The translations under genes and the position numbers were made by a program. The notes under the pieces are model-generated. The model saw only the letters and a program-made list of their open reading frames with translations, was not told where the DNA came from and made no database searches. Below are positions 45,765-56,830 of a stretch of 64,000 nt of DNA, in pieces (position 1 is the first letter of the stretch; every line of letters starts with the position of its first letter). This DNA is from Corythucha ciliata (Eukaryota; Arthropoda; Insecta; Hemiptera; Tingidae), in the NCBI GenBank assembly GCA_038030265.1, contig CM075939.1, forward strand, positions 18,271,253 through 18,335,252. Reading direction: 5' to 3'.

Positions 45765-46153
45765 GATTCAGGGATTGTGAGGAGGACCGCACGATACTTC
45801 CATGTTCTCGTTCATGGCGTTCATCAACTTCCATGGCCGTATCAATTTTTTCAGTGATCCGACCCCTCCAATTTCATTCTGGTTAAAGGCTAACATGGGC
45901 GCTCGAGTTTTATTTCGCGTTTGTCGACTAACGCGCCCATGCTACCCTTTAAGCAGCATGAAATCGGAGGGGTCGAAGCACTGAAAAAATTGATACGGCC
46001 ATGGAAGTTTTATTGTTTATTTTTTTTGTATGCATTATTGATGAATGCCAAAAACGGGGACATGGAAGTATCGTGTGGTCCTCCACACAATCCCTGAATC
46101 ATCAATCACGCAGTCTTCATTCCTCAAACACAAAAATTTCCATAAGCCTAAAA

Positions 46154-46559
46154 CTTTTAATTAAATTTATAACCTGAAAATTTAATGAAGTGCCTCTTCA
46201 CTGACTTCACCTGAATAGCCAGCACTGGAAGTCTGGGAGGGACAGAAGATGGAATGGCTTGCGAGTAAAGTATGCGTAGTAGCAATAGTAGGGTGACCAG
46301 ACGTCCTACTTTCCCCGGACATGTCCTACTTTTCGGGTATCCGGGGAGAGGTCTTAAGTGTCCACTTTTTTGTCCTACTTTTCGGTCTCAACTTATAACG
46401 TCTGTTTAATTCCAAACATCTTTCACGCTCATCTTTTTAAAAAGCTGCAGGGCTAAGCCGCAACATCTCCGGAACCGTTTAATCCCCCAGTCTGCTTCAA
46501 CACCCATCCCGCGTGTTTGGCTCTTTAAAAACCAAATTGCCCCAACTCTAGGCCCCAAA
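46154..46559. other. Intergenic, possible DNA-transposon end
   Basis: GGGTGACCAGACGTCCTACT with CCCCGGACATGTCC and a later TGTCCTACTTTTCGG (46291-46395) resembles a type of element terminus I have seen in other animal genomes, but no second terminus is identified. No gene. Confidence 0.3.
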
Positions 46560-47130
46560 AACCTCAAAATTCGCGGATTTTTGCTATTCAAAAACAAGTT
46601 TTTCGTGAGTTTTCCCCTTTCTTAAACCATTTTCATGAACTTTCAGTCTTTCATAACCCAATTTCGTGGTCTTGGCTCCTTTAAAACCCGATTTCAGGGG
46701 TATTTGCCTGATCAAAAAAAAAAAAAAAAAATCAGTTATTTATAAGATCAGTTTCGCAGATTCGGTTAATTTGAAAAACTAATATGGCGGAAAACGAATG
46801 AAGGAAAACCATATTTTGTGATTTTGGCGCTTTCAACCTCCAACTTCGGTCATCCATAACCAAATGTTTCTAATTAAGAACATGAAAAATAAAATTTTAC
46901 GGATGTTTGCTACTTCCTGCCACAATTTCTTGGATTCGTACGCTTTTCAAAACCAAATTTCGCGGCGTTTGCTTTACTAAAATCAGTTTTGTAGGTGAGT
47001 TAGTCAATTTAGGAAACGAAGGCTCTTGTAAAACCCAAATTCCGTCATTTTGGGTCTTTCAACAAATCTCAAGTTTTGCGGGTTTTCAAAACTTAATTTT
47101 GCTGATTTCACGCATTCAAACCGAGTCAAC
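46560..47130. repeat. Second diverged ~30-bp repeat field
   Basis: Units of 30-32 bp approximate AACCCAATTTCGTGG followed by TTTGGCTCTTTC. TTCGCGG, TTCGTGA, TTCATGA, TTCGTGG and TTCAGGG anchors fall at 46570, 46602, 46632, 46663 and 46693. An A run interrupts at about 46712. The period resembles the 21.4-23.2 kb field, but the unit sequence is different. Confidence 0.65.
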
Positions 47131-47144
47131 ACTAATTTTAAGGG

Positions 47145-47300
47145 GGGGGGGGGCTTCAGGCGGGTTTCCTCGACCCGTTCTCAGTCACCCTCGTCTAAGC
47201 TTCGCACATAAATTTTGGCTTCATTTCTCCACCAATGTTCGATTTCAAAGTCTAATTTTAATCTTCAGGAAGTTCTACAGTGACGTTAGATCTTGCTAGA
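47145..47300 (+). repeat. Half copy of the fold-back element at 56430
   Basis: Runs from CTTCAGGCGGGTTTCCTCGA to AAGTTCTACAGTGACGTTAG and TCTTGCT, matching 56435-56582 with modest divergence. The inverted second arm is absent, so only one arm was retained or inserted. Confidence 0.75.
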
Positions 47301-48099
47301 GATGGGCGTTATCGTTATTTTTCGTAAACGTTAATTAACGTTCGTTGACGAAAAATAACTGTTACGAAATAACCGTTAAAAATTAACTGGTTGGTCTGTT
47401 TTGTTTCGTTCCCGCTAGGGACAACAGTTCTTCTCCCGCAACTGTTGAAAGTGTGAACTCGTTGATAGATAACGCCATCTCCGAGCGTTGAGAAGAAACT
47501 GGTTGAATTGACTTGAATATCGTGCGAGTGTTGTTAGACGAACGAGACGCAGTCGAGTGAGTCTATTACACGAGCACATGATATTTCACTTTCCGACGAG
47601 TAATGAACGACGTTTTTCGCACGACGATGGGGAATTTATAGGCAGGTGCTCATTCTGGAAATGTTATGGTATTTACGTGTGAGAAACCCAAACACAGTGC
47701 ACACACCCGTGCCTTTTTCGTTTTTTCCGCACGGGTTGACGAAAACAGATACTTTCGAGGGAGGTTTTCAGTGCGGTTCTCATCACTTCCCGTGCAAGTC
47801 GTGCGAAAAAATAATTACGGAATTTGTTCAAAATCCTTTTCTTGGCTGTTGCTTCGACTTGTAGACCATAAACTTTTTTTTTGAACCATACAGCCATGGT
47901 GTTTTAAAAAACATGTCTGTATGGTTCAAAAAGAAGTTTATGGTCTAAAAATAATTATTAGGCCAATAAAACAATTTCCATGTATAATAAATTTTAAAAA
48001 AGGGGGGGGGGTTCCCAGAAGTAATCCAAGATACAGGGAGGCAGTCTAGTATCAAGTTTCGCTTGAGACACTTATTATGTGAGTACTGACCTTTCATTT
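47301..48099. other. Intergenic, no gene seen
   Basis: Contains a small inverted repeat, TAGACCATAAACTT with TGAACCATACAG (47861-47895) against CTGTATGGTTCA with AAGTTTATGGTCTA (47911-47946), about 34 bp per arm. A MITE-like hairpin. No gene. Confidence 0.4.
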
Positions 48100-48260
48100 A
48101 TTCATTTGGTTTTAAAAATTTTTTTAGCAAATTTGCGCATGATTTCTTGAGCTGGTTTCTTGAGAATGGGGAGCTTCCCCGAAACTAGTCGGAAAAAATA
48201 AATAATAATAACAATTTGTTGTGACTACTCGAATAATTGTTTAATTTATGGTTTACCTTT
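48100..48260 (+). mobile_element. Penelope-type terminus, second family
   Basis: A short stretch ending in GGGGAGCTTCCCCGAAACTA, then GTCGGAAAAAATAAATAATA. It shares only the structural motif with the 2.6/6.5/39.6 kb termini, so it represents a different family. No coding region is recognised upstream. Confidence 0.45.
48156..48194 (+). ncRNA. Hammerhead-ribozyme-like motif D
   Basis: Order: UUUC, UUGAGAA, U, helix II GGGGA-GCU-UCCCC, GAAA, CUAG, UC, GGAAA. Helix II has five perfect pairs with sequence different from motif A, and helix I pairs UUUC with GGAA(A), one being G-U. The core again has U at position 3 and A at position 8. Confidence 0.45.
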
Positions 48261-48352
48261 GTCATAAGGAGAAACACCTAGAATTTCGAGAAACAATGGC
48301 CCTGTGTAGGGTTCGGCTTAGCTAATCCCTCGCAGAACGACTGCCAACGGTG

Positions 48353-48428
48353 TCAACGAGGCGCAATGGGCAGCGTGCTGGACTAGTAATATACAGGTTA
48401 CGGGTTCAAATCCCGCCGGGGGGCCCAT
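48353..48428 (+). mobile_element. tRNA-derived SINE head
   Basis: Box A-like GGCGCAATGGGCAGCGTG and box B-like GGGTTCAAATCCC are spaced as in a tRNA, with an anticodon-arm remnant CTGGACTAGTAATATACAGG whose loop would read AGT. The acceptor stem does not pair and the anticodon stem is broken, so this is not a working tRNA gene. The unrelated body follows to an AT-rich TTTAATTTAATTTATTT tail near 48490-48510. Confidence 0.65.
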
Positions 48429-48510
48429 ATTGTTTCTTGAAACTCGAATCTTGTTGAGCTGTGCCCTTCCACGTCGTCCGGAAGAAATCAATTTAATTTA
48501 ATTTATTTAG

Positions 48511-51500
48511 CTACTAGCAGTCATCCACGCTGGGCAATGTGGATATTCATTTCGGGGCAATGTGAGCTCTCGTCGAAGTCACCCACTGCATTTGAGGTCG
48601 AACCATCCGATGAAAAAGTTGTTGCTGTCTCAGGTAAATATAAAGCATTCTTTGGTTTATATTTATATGTGTCTAGCGTAGCGTCGTTTGGCTCTCGTGA
48701 AGCTCGAGTCTAGCACCCCCGCGGGTCTTCTGATTCGATACAAAGTTGTTCAACCTGAGTCAGACGTTCATTTTGGCGCAAACGGGATTTCTCTATCAGC
48801 TCTGGTTGCCGAGTTATATACAATTTCAACTTTTGACGGTATGATAGTCTGTGATTGCAGGTGGGCTGTGATGGGGACGTTGTCTTAAAATCATCCTACA
48901 GACACGTAGAACTTTCTTGCCAAAATCAACTACGAAAAGTTGGGTAAAAATTCAAGCTTTGGTGACAAAGATTTGGGTGTGGTGTTACTAGTACTCCTTC
49001 ACGCTGCACAATTTTTGGATTTTTTGCTCGCCTCAAAAGTTATCTTGAGCCTCTCCATATTATTTCTTCCTCCATGTTTGTCCCCGATTAAAGTTACATG
49101 AAGGGGACCCTTAGACGTTCTTCCCAGTAGCTTAATCCTTCGACTGCCAGAGTCCGACCACTGCCGTTTAAAGGGGGGTCGGGGGTTCGTACCAAAAAAT
49201 TTAACTGGGTCCTTCCTGTTTCAAATAATGTGTGAACTACGGGTAGAAAAGCCTTTGCAAGCCTCTAAAATTGGGCTCCCCAAAAGCCTACTTTCTTGCC
49301 TACTGGTTTACTACTACTCCCTAAAAAAAAAAAAAAAAATACTACCAAAAAAATATTACCATGAGTAATAATGGTACTTATGTACGGATGTGACTACCTA
49401 TACTTGAAATTCAGAAGATGATGTATCCTATTCATTTTCGAAGAATCGAATGGTTAAATAAGATCATCCTTAATAAAAATTTCACTTTAGGTTAAAACCT
49501 CAAACGAAGAAAAGGCTCGGGGAAAGGAAGATGAAAACGAAGAAATATATCCCGGATTCATTCCCCTTGAGTTCTTGTTTCCCTCCCCAAAGATTCATTC
49601 TTCCTCGAACCGGACGTAAATCCTGATGTTCTGGGCCCGTTTTCAAGATTTCTACGTGGTGGAATTATTTTTGTTATCGCTAATAGCCTCTATATTACGT
49701 TCTGTGAAAGGTATAAGAACGCGGGTGAAAGAAGTGGGTTGGTTTGGGGGGTGAAGTCTCTGGGAGCCTATATATTAGATCAATTTAAAGTCTAAGAGGA
49801 AGGGAATGAGATGGCCTCCAGGAAGGAAGAAAGAGAAGAATGACGATGAACACTAAAAATAAAAGAAAAAAATGTGTAATGATGTCGACTTATCGCCCCT
49901 TCAGGCTTTTTTTTTATACATTTTTTAATATCTTTCCAGGGGATTACTTATAGAAGGAACATTTTTTTTCTTTCAAGAGCACTGCTAGGGTAGTACCTTC
50001 TCATATTCCTCCATCCCCGAGTAAATCATTTCTATATTGCAGTTCTCAAAGACAGCGCTTAGTGAATTTTATCGGTCCAGTTTCTGATTTTAAGCAAGGA
50101 AAGATATTACTGAATTTGCGTTGCATACTCGGCCTTAGAGTCAAAAGTTAGTTATTTCTCGCTCTGAATCACTCTGAATTGACACATTTCATGAGGGCAG
50201 GCTAGCCACCTTGAGTATAAACGAACTTTTTTTACGTGTATCATTATTGTAGTTAACAGTCCCATCGCGTTTTCCAATGCATTCATTTCCTTAGAACCGC
50301 CCTCTTTACAGTCCCTTCCTTTCATGCACTTCATCATTTTTAACTTTCATTTAAGTTCACTTATCCTGATTAAAATATTCGGGAGTTAATCTTTTTCATA
50401 CTTTTTTCTCTTCATTCCCCGGCACGATGAAGCAATGAAAAGATTTACTGCTCATATTAATTAATAAAATTTATTCTCCTTTCCAAGTCCTTGAAATTTA
50501 TAACAGCCAATTATTTAATTGCGCTTGCACGCTTACCTTTCGCGTGAATTAATCGTTTTCTCATTGAAGACGGTCATCTTCCATTAGAAACTTGATTTTC
50601 TAAAGATAAGTTTTAATTTATTTTGTCGAGGTCCTTGACTACGACCGTCAATCTTCCAAAAGCAAACACCAATCGAGAAATCTGTACTTCAGACCAAGCT
50701 CTCCACTAACTATCGTTAAATAGACAGAGACAAAGTACAAAGCGGAAATAATGTTTGTCGAAGAGAGAGTAAGAAAAAGGGTCTGTAATCTGTATAGACT
50801 AAAAGAAAATTCTTTTGAGCTCTTCCATCCTTGTGAATATTAGCCATACTGGGAGAGTTAAGAGCCCCGTATAGGGCGGAGTGAATTGAGAGCCGGGCAT
50901 CGTGAAAATGTTTTTTTAAATGGGATAAATTTTCTTGTATATGTTGGCAACGAAGAGGAGAAAACCCCGAAGGCTCCACGATGTCTGTCTTTTTTCATCC
51001 CTCGCCCAGAGTTGCCGGGGCCTGAGCTTTTCTCCCATACCCCCGAAATCCCCTTCTTTGAGATTCTGTTTTCTCAACCTTTTTTTTTTTGCAGCTCCAA
51101 ACCTACCCTGTCATCGCCGCATAGCAGACACAGCAAACAACTACTGGGAATGTGTGTCATTGTTAAAAGGGGATTGTTAGAATAAAATAGAAAGGGACCG
51201 TTAAAACCGAAAAAGTGAAGTAGGATGAATGCATAAAGGGAAGTTCTGTTATTTTGGGACGTTCTCCGCCTTTTACGAGCAATACTCTGCTTACGGAACT
51301 GGAGAACAAACTGATTAACCTGAGTGGTGAAAGTTCAGGGTAACTTACGTGCAAGCAAATTGAAGTAGCAGAGACAGATTTGACTTCGTATGTTTATTTT
51401 GTTTCATTGATGGTGGATCTCACGCTCGGCTTAAGGTTTGACTTAAGGGTAACTCAGATTTAATGAAAAAAGTGTGACCAACATTTTATTTAAACATTTC

Positions 51501-51690
51501 GTCTAAATATTTTTATGGTGGAAATCACCTCCATGAGTAAGAATTGGAGTTAACAAGGTCGACCCTTGTTTGAACCCTCTCCTGTCCTCGTATTACTTCG
51601 ACCTAGGCGCGAAGTGTTTGGGTAAAGACGAAACTTTAGTCCAATCTTCCGTAAAACAGCAGAATTCACTTAACCTTGACCCTTGTGTCG
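48511..51690. other. Intergenic, no gene confirmed
   Basis: A possible exon-like fragment ends TTGTTGCTGTCTCAG|GTAAAT at about 48632, but no acceptor or family resemblance supports it. An isolated minisatellite-like unit occurs near 50540. A-run at 49324. Open frames of 60-99 codons near 50700-51190 overlap on both strands without features. Confidence 0.35.
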
Positions 51691-51845
51691 TAGGCCTCAT
51701 ATGTAGTCGTCACTCAAGCTGCATGCAGTATTTGCTTAAAAACGGCATCAAAGCGGTCGTTTTAATAGTCAAAGTCAACTGTTTTGAATCGAAATAAGCA
51801 AATACTCAGCTTCAGTGACGTCTATAAAATTCTGATTACGCGCCT
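51691..51845. repeat. Harbinger-type MITE relative, diverged copy
   Basis: AGGCCTCATATGTAGTCGTC at the left and AGGCGCGTAATCAG (complement) at the right match the family at 18233-18369. GTCGTCACTCAAGC and CAGTATTTGCTTA are the best kept inner words. The termini have diverged and no exact duplication remains. Confidence 0.65.
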
Positions 51846-54389
51846 AGTCTCCTTATACTAGAAATAAGTTTTGAGTCGTTTCTCATTAAAATTTATTGAT
51901 TTCACACTAAGTGTGTTGATATTGTCGTGACCCCGTTGAGCGCTTTTACCCTGAAATTGAATCAACCCTTGACTACGAGACCTTGACTTTATGACTTGCA
52001 CCACACCCCTTTTTGACTCAAGTGAATCTGTAGACGTAATATCTGAGTCCTCTCCCTTAAAGAGTCTCCTTACTGAGAAAAAACTTGTGTGTCGTCTCTA
52101 CCGAATTCAGCTTATGTTAACCTTAATTGGCATTACACTATTATTATAGATATCCAACTTTTGAAGAAAGCCGAATAAAAACGGAGTCAAGTGGTTCCTA
52201 AATTTTGACTTACGATTAGAATGAAAAAAGGGGGTCGGGTTGCAATAAGTAAAATACGCTGATTTTTTTGCCTTCATGTTCATTTTGGTGGTGGTGTAGG
52301 TATGACTGTTCAAATTGTTGACCACGAAAACCATTGGGATCATGGTCATACTTGTATTACCGACGGGAGGAGAGCACATTTTGACTAGCCCCCTCTGGGG
52401 TTGGGGTCGCCTAAGGCCCATAAAACCCTGTATATGGAGACATTTTCGAATCTGTTGCAGTAGCGACGACAGTATATCCAAGGTGTAGCAGCCGCTACAC
52501 TTCTCTAGCTGGTGTGTGGTCCATGATCGAGGAGGTGATAAATACCATGGAATAAAATTAAAAGGAGGAAGATAGCGTTGACAAAACAAAAAACAAAAAA
52601 AGAAGAAGAAGAAGAAGAAGAAGGAACCGAGAAGGTGAATAACAGAAAATAATAAAGCTGTTACGCACAAGTGTACTACGTTTTAACGGGCTTATACGCC
52701 ATCCATCAAACCCCGAAACCGTGGAGAGATTCACACATGTAGCTCTCAGATTTTTGTCTTAAGTATTTTTTTCGGGTGATAGGAATAGTGGTGGGTCCAG
52801 GGGGGAGGGGCTTGAAGTCGAGGTCACTTGGGCAAAAACATTATCAAACACCCTCCCAAGCCCCATCGAGAGGTGCTCACCTTCTCTCAAGGTCATTTGA
52901 CCAAAGGTAGTGGGTTGAGCAGTGGTGGACCAATTCCCTCAGAGGCCTGGGGTGTAGATCTCTGCGTGGAAATTTTAGCCGCGAATTGTAGCGGTTTACT
53001 TCATGCAAATGAGCGCATTTTTCCAATTTTGGACGCGAATTAGTAGTGATGCACCGCCACCGAGAAAGCCTCCGGGCCGCATTCAGAAACCCACCTTTAC
53101 GAAGCATTAACTAAAAGAGATGAAAAATGTGATGGTTTATTAAAATGTGCTGTTGTGTATGTTGATGATGAACCAGGCCACTCAGGAAATGACTCGTGAC
53201 TCAAGTAAACGAGGAAAACGTTTATTAACTGAACCCAAAACTGGTTTACAAAGAACTTGAACTTTTTAGAGGAGACGAACCAAATATACATAACCATAAA
53301 ACCTCCCGAGACGGAGGTTCTCCTTGACTGAAGTAAGCCTAGCGGCTACTACACCACATTTTCTCCCTTTTCAATATTCACATACCGTCCGAAATACCTA
53401 AAGCCCCGTCTACATAAGACGCAAGGACGCAGCGCAGAACGCAGGAAGCAAGTTCACTTTTCAATGTCTACAATAAACGCAAGGCTCCGTCGTGCGTTGA
53501 GCCAATCATATGTCTCGTTATAAAATAAAAAGTGAAAGAGTTCTAATCACTTTATCTTGACATTGTTAGGTTATCGTACTCCACTAATTCCAGTCAGCAT
53601 CGGGAACGGACACGAGATAAGAGTTGGGTTACATTACCCTTCCTGGTTATCCCAAATTTATTATACAGTATTGAGTGATTTATTCATATTTACTTAATTT
53701 TAACGTTCTAAAAGTTGTTATATGTTTTCTGAGCTGAAATTTAGGTCTATTGTAAGCAATTGCTCCACAGACGGTGATAGTTTCTTCCGGTTTTCAGTCA
53801 CTGAGGCAGAACAGAATGCTTATTCCCCACATCGCTCGGCCAAGAAGTCTTGTTCCTATGTCACTTGGAAAATGAATTTTTACTAGAGAATCATCAAAAC
53901 GTGTTCTTTTTATTCTATAATACACAAATGGCGTTTATTTGACCGATCCAGAAAGAACGAAAATGCCGGTGAACTCCGCGTTTGTTGGGTCCTTACTCGA
54001 GGGCTGGAAAGGACCGTGTATCCTTCTTTAAATTTATTTCCAAGATTCAGGGTGAGGTAATCTTCTTCAGCGCTATAAAAGGAGCACGTGAACATTCTAA
54101 GATAAAGCATTTCCCAACGCTCGTTTCACACATACGCAGTTTCACGAGGCCCTCGCGTGTAATCCGCGTGAATGCCGCTTTCTCGTCAAACGAAGTAATA
54201 TGTACCGCACATGTGTGAAGGTGTACGTGGTCACAACGTGGCAGCCAAAACCCAAAACCACGCCGCTTGAAACCTCGTATTATGTGAAACGAGCCTAACG
54301 CGCTAGTTAAAATGTAGGCCAGTTCAAAATTGACGGGATGGCTACGTGAAAGGGTTTGAAATGAAACGATTGCTCTGGTCCGACTATTG
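51846..54389. other. Intergenic, microsatellite and stray repeat units
   Basis: Contains the AAG microsatellite at 52598-52624 and two ~30-bp minisatellite-like units near 52970-53040 (AAATTTTAGCCGCGAATTG, TTTTGGACGCGAATTAG). The 187-codon minus frame 52107-52670 runs through the microsatellite and is not credible as a gene. Confidence 0.4.
52598..52624. repeat. (AAG)n microsatellite
   Basis: About eight to nine consecutive AAG units, preceded by AAAAAACAAAAAAAG. On the minus strand it reads as poly-Phe in an open frame. Confidence 0.9.
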
Positions 54390-54815
54390 TCACCCATTCG
54401 CGTTTGATGTTCGTGGGGCATAACCCAAAACTAAAGAAGAGGTGTTTGAACCGGTAACTGTCGACGGTGTGTTTCGGTAAGAAAACAACACTACGAACAA
54501 AAACGAAACTAATCTACTTTCCAACTGTCGACTGGACAAATCAACTGATGCATGAAGATTGATTGATGGCATGGGATGAAGATTGATTTCAGGGACTTTT
54601 TCACAGTTTGGACCGCGCGTTCCGCTAGACCATTGCGGGGGGCCCGTGGTACGGTGGGGATGTTACAAAATTTATTTTACGTTTTTCAAGAAACGAACGA
54701 AATTGGTAAGATGAAAATGGTGGACCATTGTCCGAAACTAAAGTGTATGGGTACCCAAATCGTGAAAATACATCTTCCAATACTCTTATAACATTTTTAA
54801 CAAACGTCTACCCCC
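54390..54815 (-). pseudogene. Ty3/gypsy integrase core relic
   Basis: Minus-strand frames give TFVKNVIRVLEDVFSRFGYP and LVSDNGPPFSSYQF (second catalytic Asp), then after a frameshift NGLAERAVQTVKKSLKS (catalytic Glu), and then FLFVVLFSYRNTPSTVTGSN, the FxYRxTPxxTTGxSP block of gypsy integrases. At least three frame changes or stops break it. No LTR or other gypsy domain is recognised adjacent. Confidence 0.85.
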
Positions 54816-55214
54816 CGAGTCAAATCCTTAGATTTGATTTGAGCAACCGCATTCCCCTCATATTTTTTATTTTTGTAAACGCGCACTTTTCTCTCTTGGT
54901 ACCAACGAAGACGTTGACCACAATAAAGTAAAAAGTCATTTGGTAGGTAGGTACTTACGTAGTACTAGGAGTCCTATCAATAATTCGATTTTTTTTATTT
55001 CTATAAAAAGGAATTGGCTCCTTGTAAAGACGAGCTCCTCACACTCTGCTTTTAATGCTTATTATTATTACTACTGATACCTACGTCGTTTCCGGAATTA
55101 AATCTTACATGCTTATTAACTTTCTATTCCTCACTAGTATGAAAATGCAGCAGAGGCCCTTTCACCAGGGTAAGTAAAAGACACAGTGCCATCCTCGCGT
55201 TTTTCTCGAAAGGC
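54816..55214. other. Intergenic, no gene seen
   Basis: AT-rich; no recognisable gene or repeat. Confidence 0.35.
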
Positions 55215-55475
55215 CTATGCATAAAACCACAGTAAAGCTCCAATCGCAGCAAAACTCCAAAACCAACAAGAAGGACCCAACACAGTACAACGACCCCATA
55301 AGGACCAACCAGAGCCATAGCAGCAGAACCTCCAATGACAGTAACGTCTCAAGCACAATGAAGGCCCAGAAACAGCCAAGGTCCAACCACAGCAATGGTC
55401 CGACCGCAGAAAAGGTCCAACCTCAGCAAAGCTCCAACCTCAGCAAACCTCCAACCACAGCAAATGTCCAACTAG
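55215..55475. repeat. 17-bp minisatellite, diverged block
   Basis: Units approximate AGCAAAGGTCCAACCAC. The left part is strongly diverged and the right part (from about 55375) is regular. The 170-codon plus frame here is a by-product of the repeat, since a 17-bp unit cycles through all three frames. Confidence 0.8.
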
Positions 55476-55964
55476 AATTGTGCCTTCTTCCCGCCCCGGC
55501 GGATCGCCCTTTAGGACGCAATACCGGGATTTGCCGTAATGTGTGGCCGAGAAGTGACCCGGCACGTCCTGGTTATCTCCACCCCACTCCTCGTCAGCCG
55601 GGCCAGCCGGTCAAAGCTGACACGTTACCGGTGTGGGCCGCTTGGCGGTGGGGAGTTTTACAGGTTAAATATAAGGTGGAGAGTGATACCCGTAAATACG
55701 TGCGGTGGGGGGGGGGACCGGAACCCTGAGTCCATCCGCCGCAGACGGTTACATGCGGCGAACTGGTAGAGACTTGTGAGGAGTACTCTGGGTATCTGGA
55801 GCCGAGAGTTGGCTGGTGGCTGGGTTTCCAACATTAGGCATTGTTGGGCCCGTGCCACGACGATGGTACCATGCGTTGGCAAAGGCGAAGAAGCGACGGG
55901 CAGATGCCTTGGTGGCGACGAGTTGACACAGATTCTGTGGGATTCGCCACAGTTTTCTGAGGGC
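55476..55964. other. GC-rich insert splitting the minisatellite
   Basis: About 490 bp of GC-rich unique sequence separates the two repeat blocks. It contains a G run near 55700 and words such as ACCGGTGTGGGCCGC. Overlapping frames exist on both strands but no domain is recognised. It could be a retroposon body inserted into the array. Confidence 0.45.
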
Positions 55965-56212
55965 AAAGGTCCAACCTCTGCAAAGGTCTCAACCACAGGC
56001 AAGGTCCAACCACAGCAAAGGTCCAACAACTGCAAAGGTCTCAACAGCAGGCATGGTCCAACCACAGCAAAGGTCCAAACACAGCAAAAGGTCCAACCTA
56101 CGCAAAGGACCAACCACAGCAAAGGTCTAACCTCAGCAAAGGTCTAACCGCAGCAAAGGTCTAACCGCAGCAAAGGTCTAACCACAGCAAAGCTCCAACC
56201 ACAGTTGAGCTC
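55965..56212. repeat. 17-bp minisatellite, regular block
   Basis: Around fourteen units of CAGCAAAGGTCYAACCR in tandem. The last four or five are almost identical, so this end is the youngest part of the array. Confidence 0.9.
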
Positions 56213-56424
56213 CCAGTAAAGCTTTCCCTTCTTTTCTTCCTTTTCTTGATTTTTGAAATCCGGGCCACCAAGGAAAACCGGGCCCTGGGATAATAAAGAA
56301 ACAAATGCCCCCCCCCCACCATTTCTCAATTATTGATTTGGGCTGTGGGACTCAGGGGCAGCGTAAAGGAACAAAAATATACGTTTCTGAAGTTTCCGAT
56401 ATTTGTATGGTTGGTCTCAACCTT

Positions 56425-56830
56425 AAGGGGGGGGGGTTTCAGGCGGGTTTCCTCGACACCTACCCAATCGCCCCTCGCCCAAACTTTGCACATAAATTTT
56501 GGCTCCATTTCTGCACCAATATTCGATTTCAAAGTCTTATTTTAATCTTCAGGAAGTTCTACAGTGACGTTAGATCTTGCTTTTCCAAATTTCATCCCAG
56601 AAATTACCTTGAAACACATTTGAATTCTAAAGTGTTTTGGGGTTATTTTAGGGGAAAAAATTTGAAAAAGCAAGATCTAACGTCAATGTAGGACTTCCTG
56701 AAGATTAAAATAAGACTTTGAAATCGTATATTGGTGCAGAAATGGAGCCAAAATATATGTGCGAAGTTTGGGCGAGGGTCGATTGGGAAGGGGTCGAGGA
56801 AACCCGCCTGAAACTCCACCTTAAGGTCAT
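56425..56830. repeat. Fold-back element, AGGCGGGTTTCCTCGA family
   Basis: The left arm (about 56432-56583) and the inverted right arm (about 56668-56824) are highly similar, with TTTCAGGCGGGTTTCCTCGA at each outer end and GCAAGATCTAACGTCA at the inner ends, around an ~85-bp loop. Outer CCTTAAGG/CCTTAAGG flanks are seen. A one-arm copy lies at 47145-47300. Confidence 0.85.

Larger units (their letters stand above)
43198..46153. repeat. Fold-back element interrupted by the copia insertion
   Basis: 43198-43251 plus 45765-45935 form a left arm that matches, inverted, the right arm at about 45925-46153. Shared words include TTTGAGGAATGAAG, TGCGTGATTGATGATTCAGG and GGCCGTATCAATTTTTTCAG. The loop region is near 45900-45955. 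Without the copia element it would be about 440 bp. The right arm preserves the uninterrupted GATGATTCAGGGATTGTG junction, which proves the order of insertion. Confidence 0.8.

Noticed and set aside
48560..48640. Exon ending CTGTCTCAG|GTAAAT
   Set aside because: The donor is good but there is no credible acceptor, and no partner exon or known domain is visible.
52107..52670. 187-codon minus-strand frame
   Set aside because: Its length is created by an AAG microsatellite read as poly-Phe. No domain, start context or splice support.
55217..55729. 170-codon plus frame rich in Gln, Ser, Asn
   Set aside because: It is generated by the 17-bp minisatellite, which is stop-poor; the unit is not a multiple of three so no periodic protein results.
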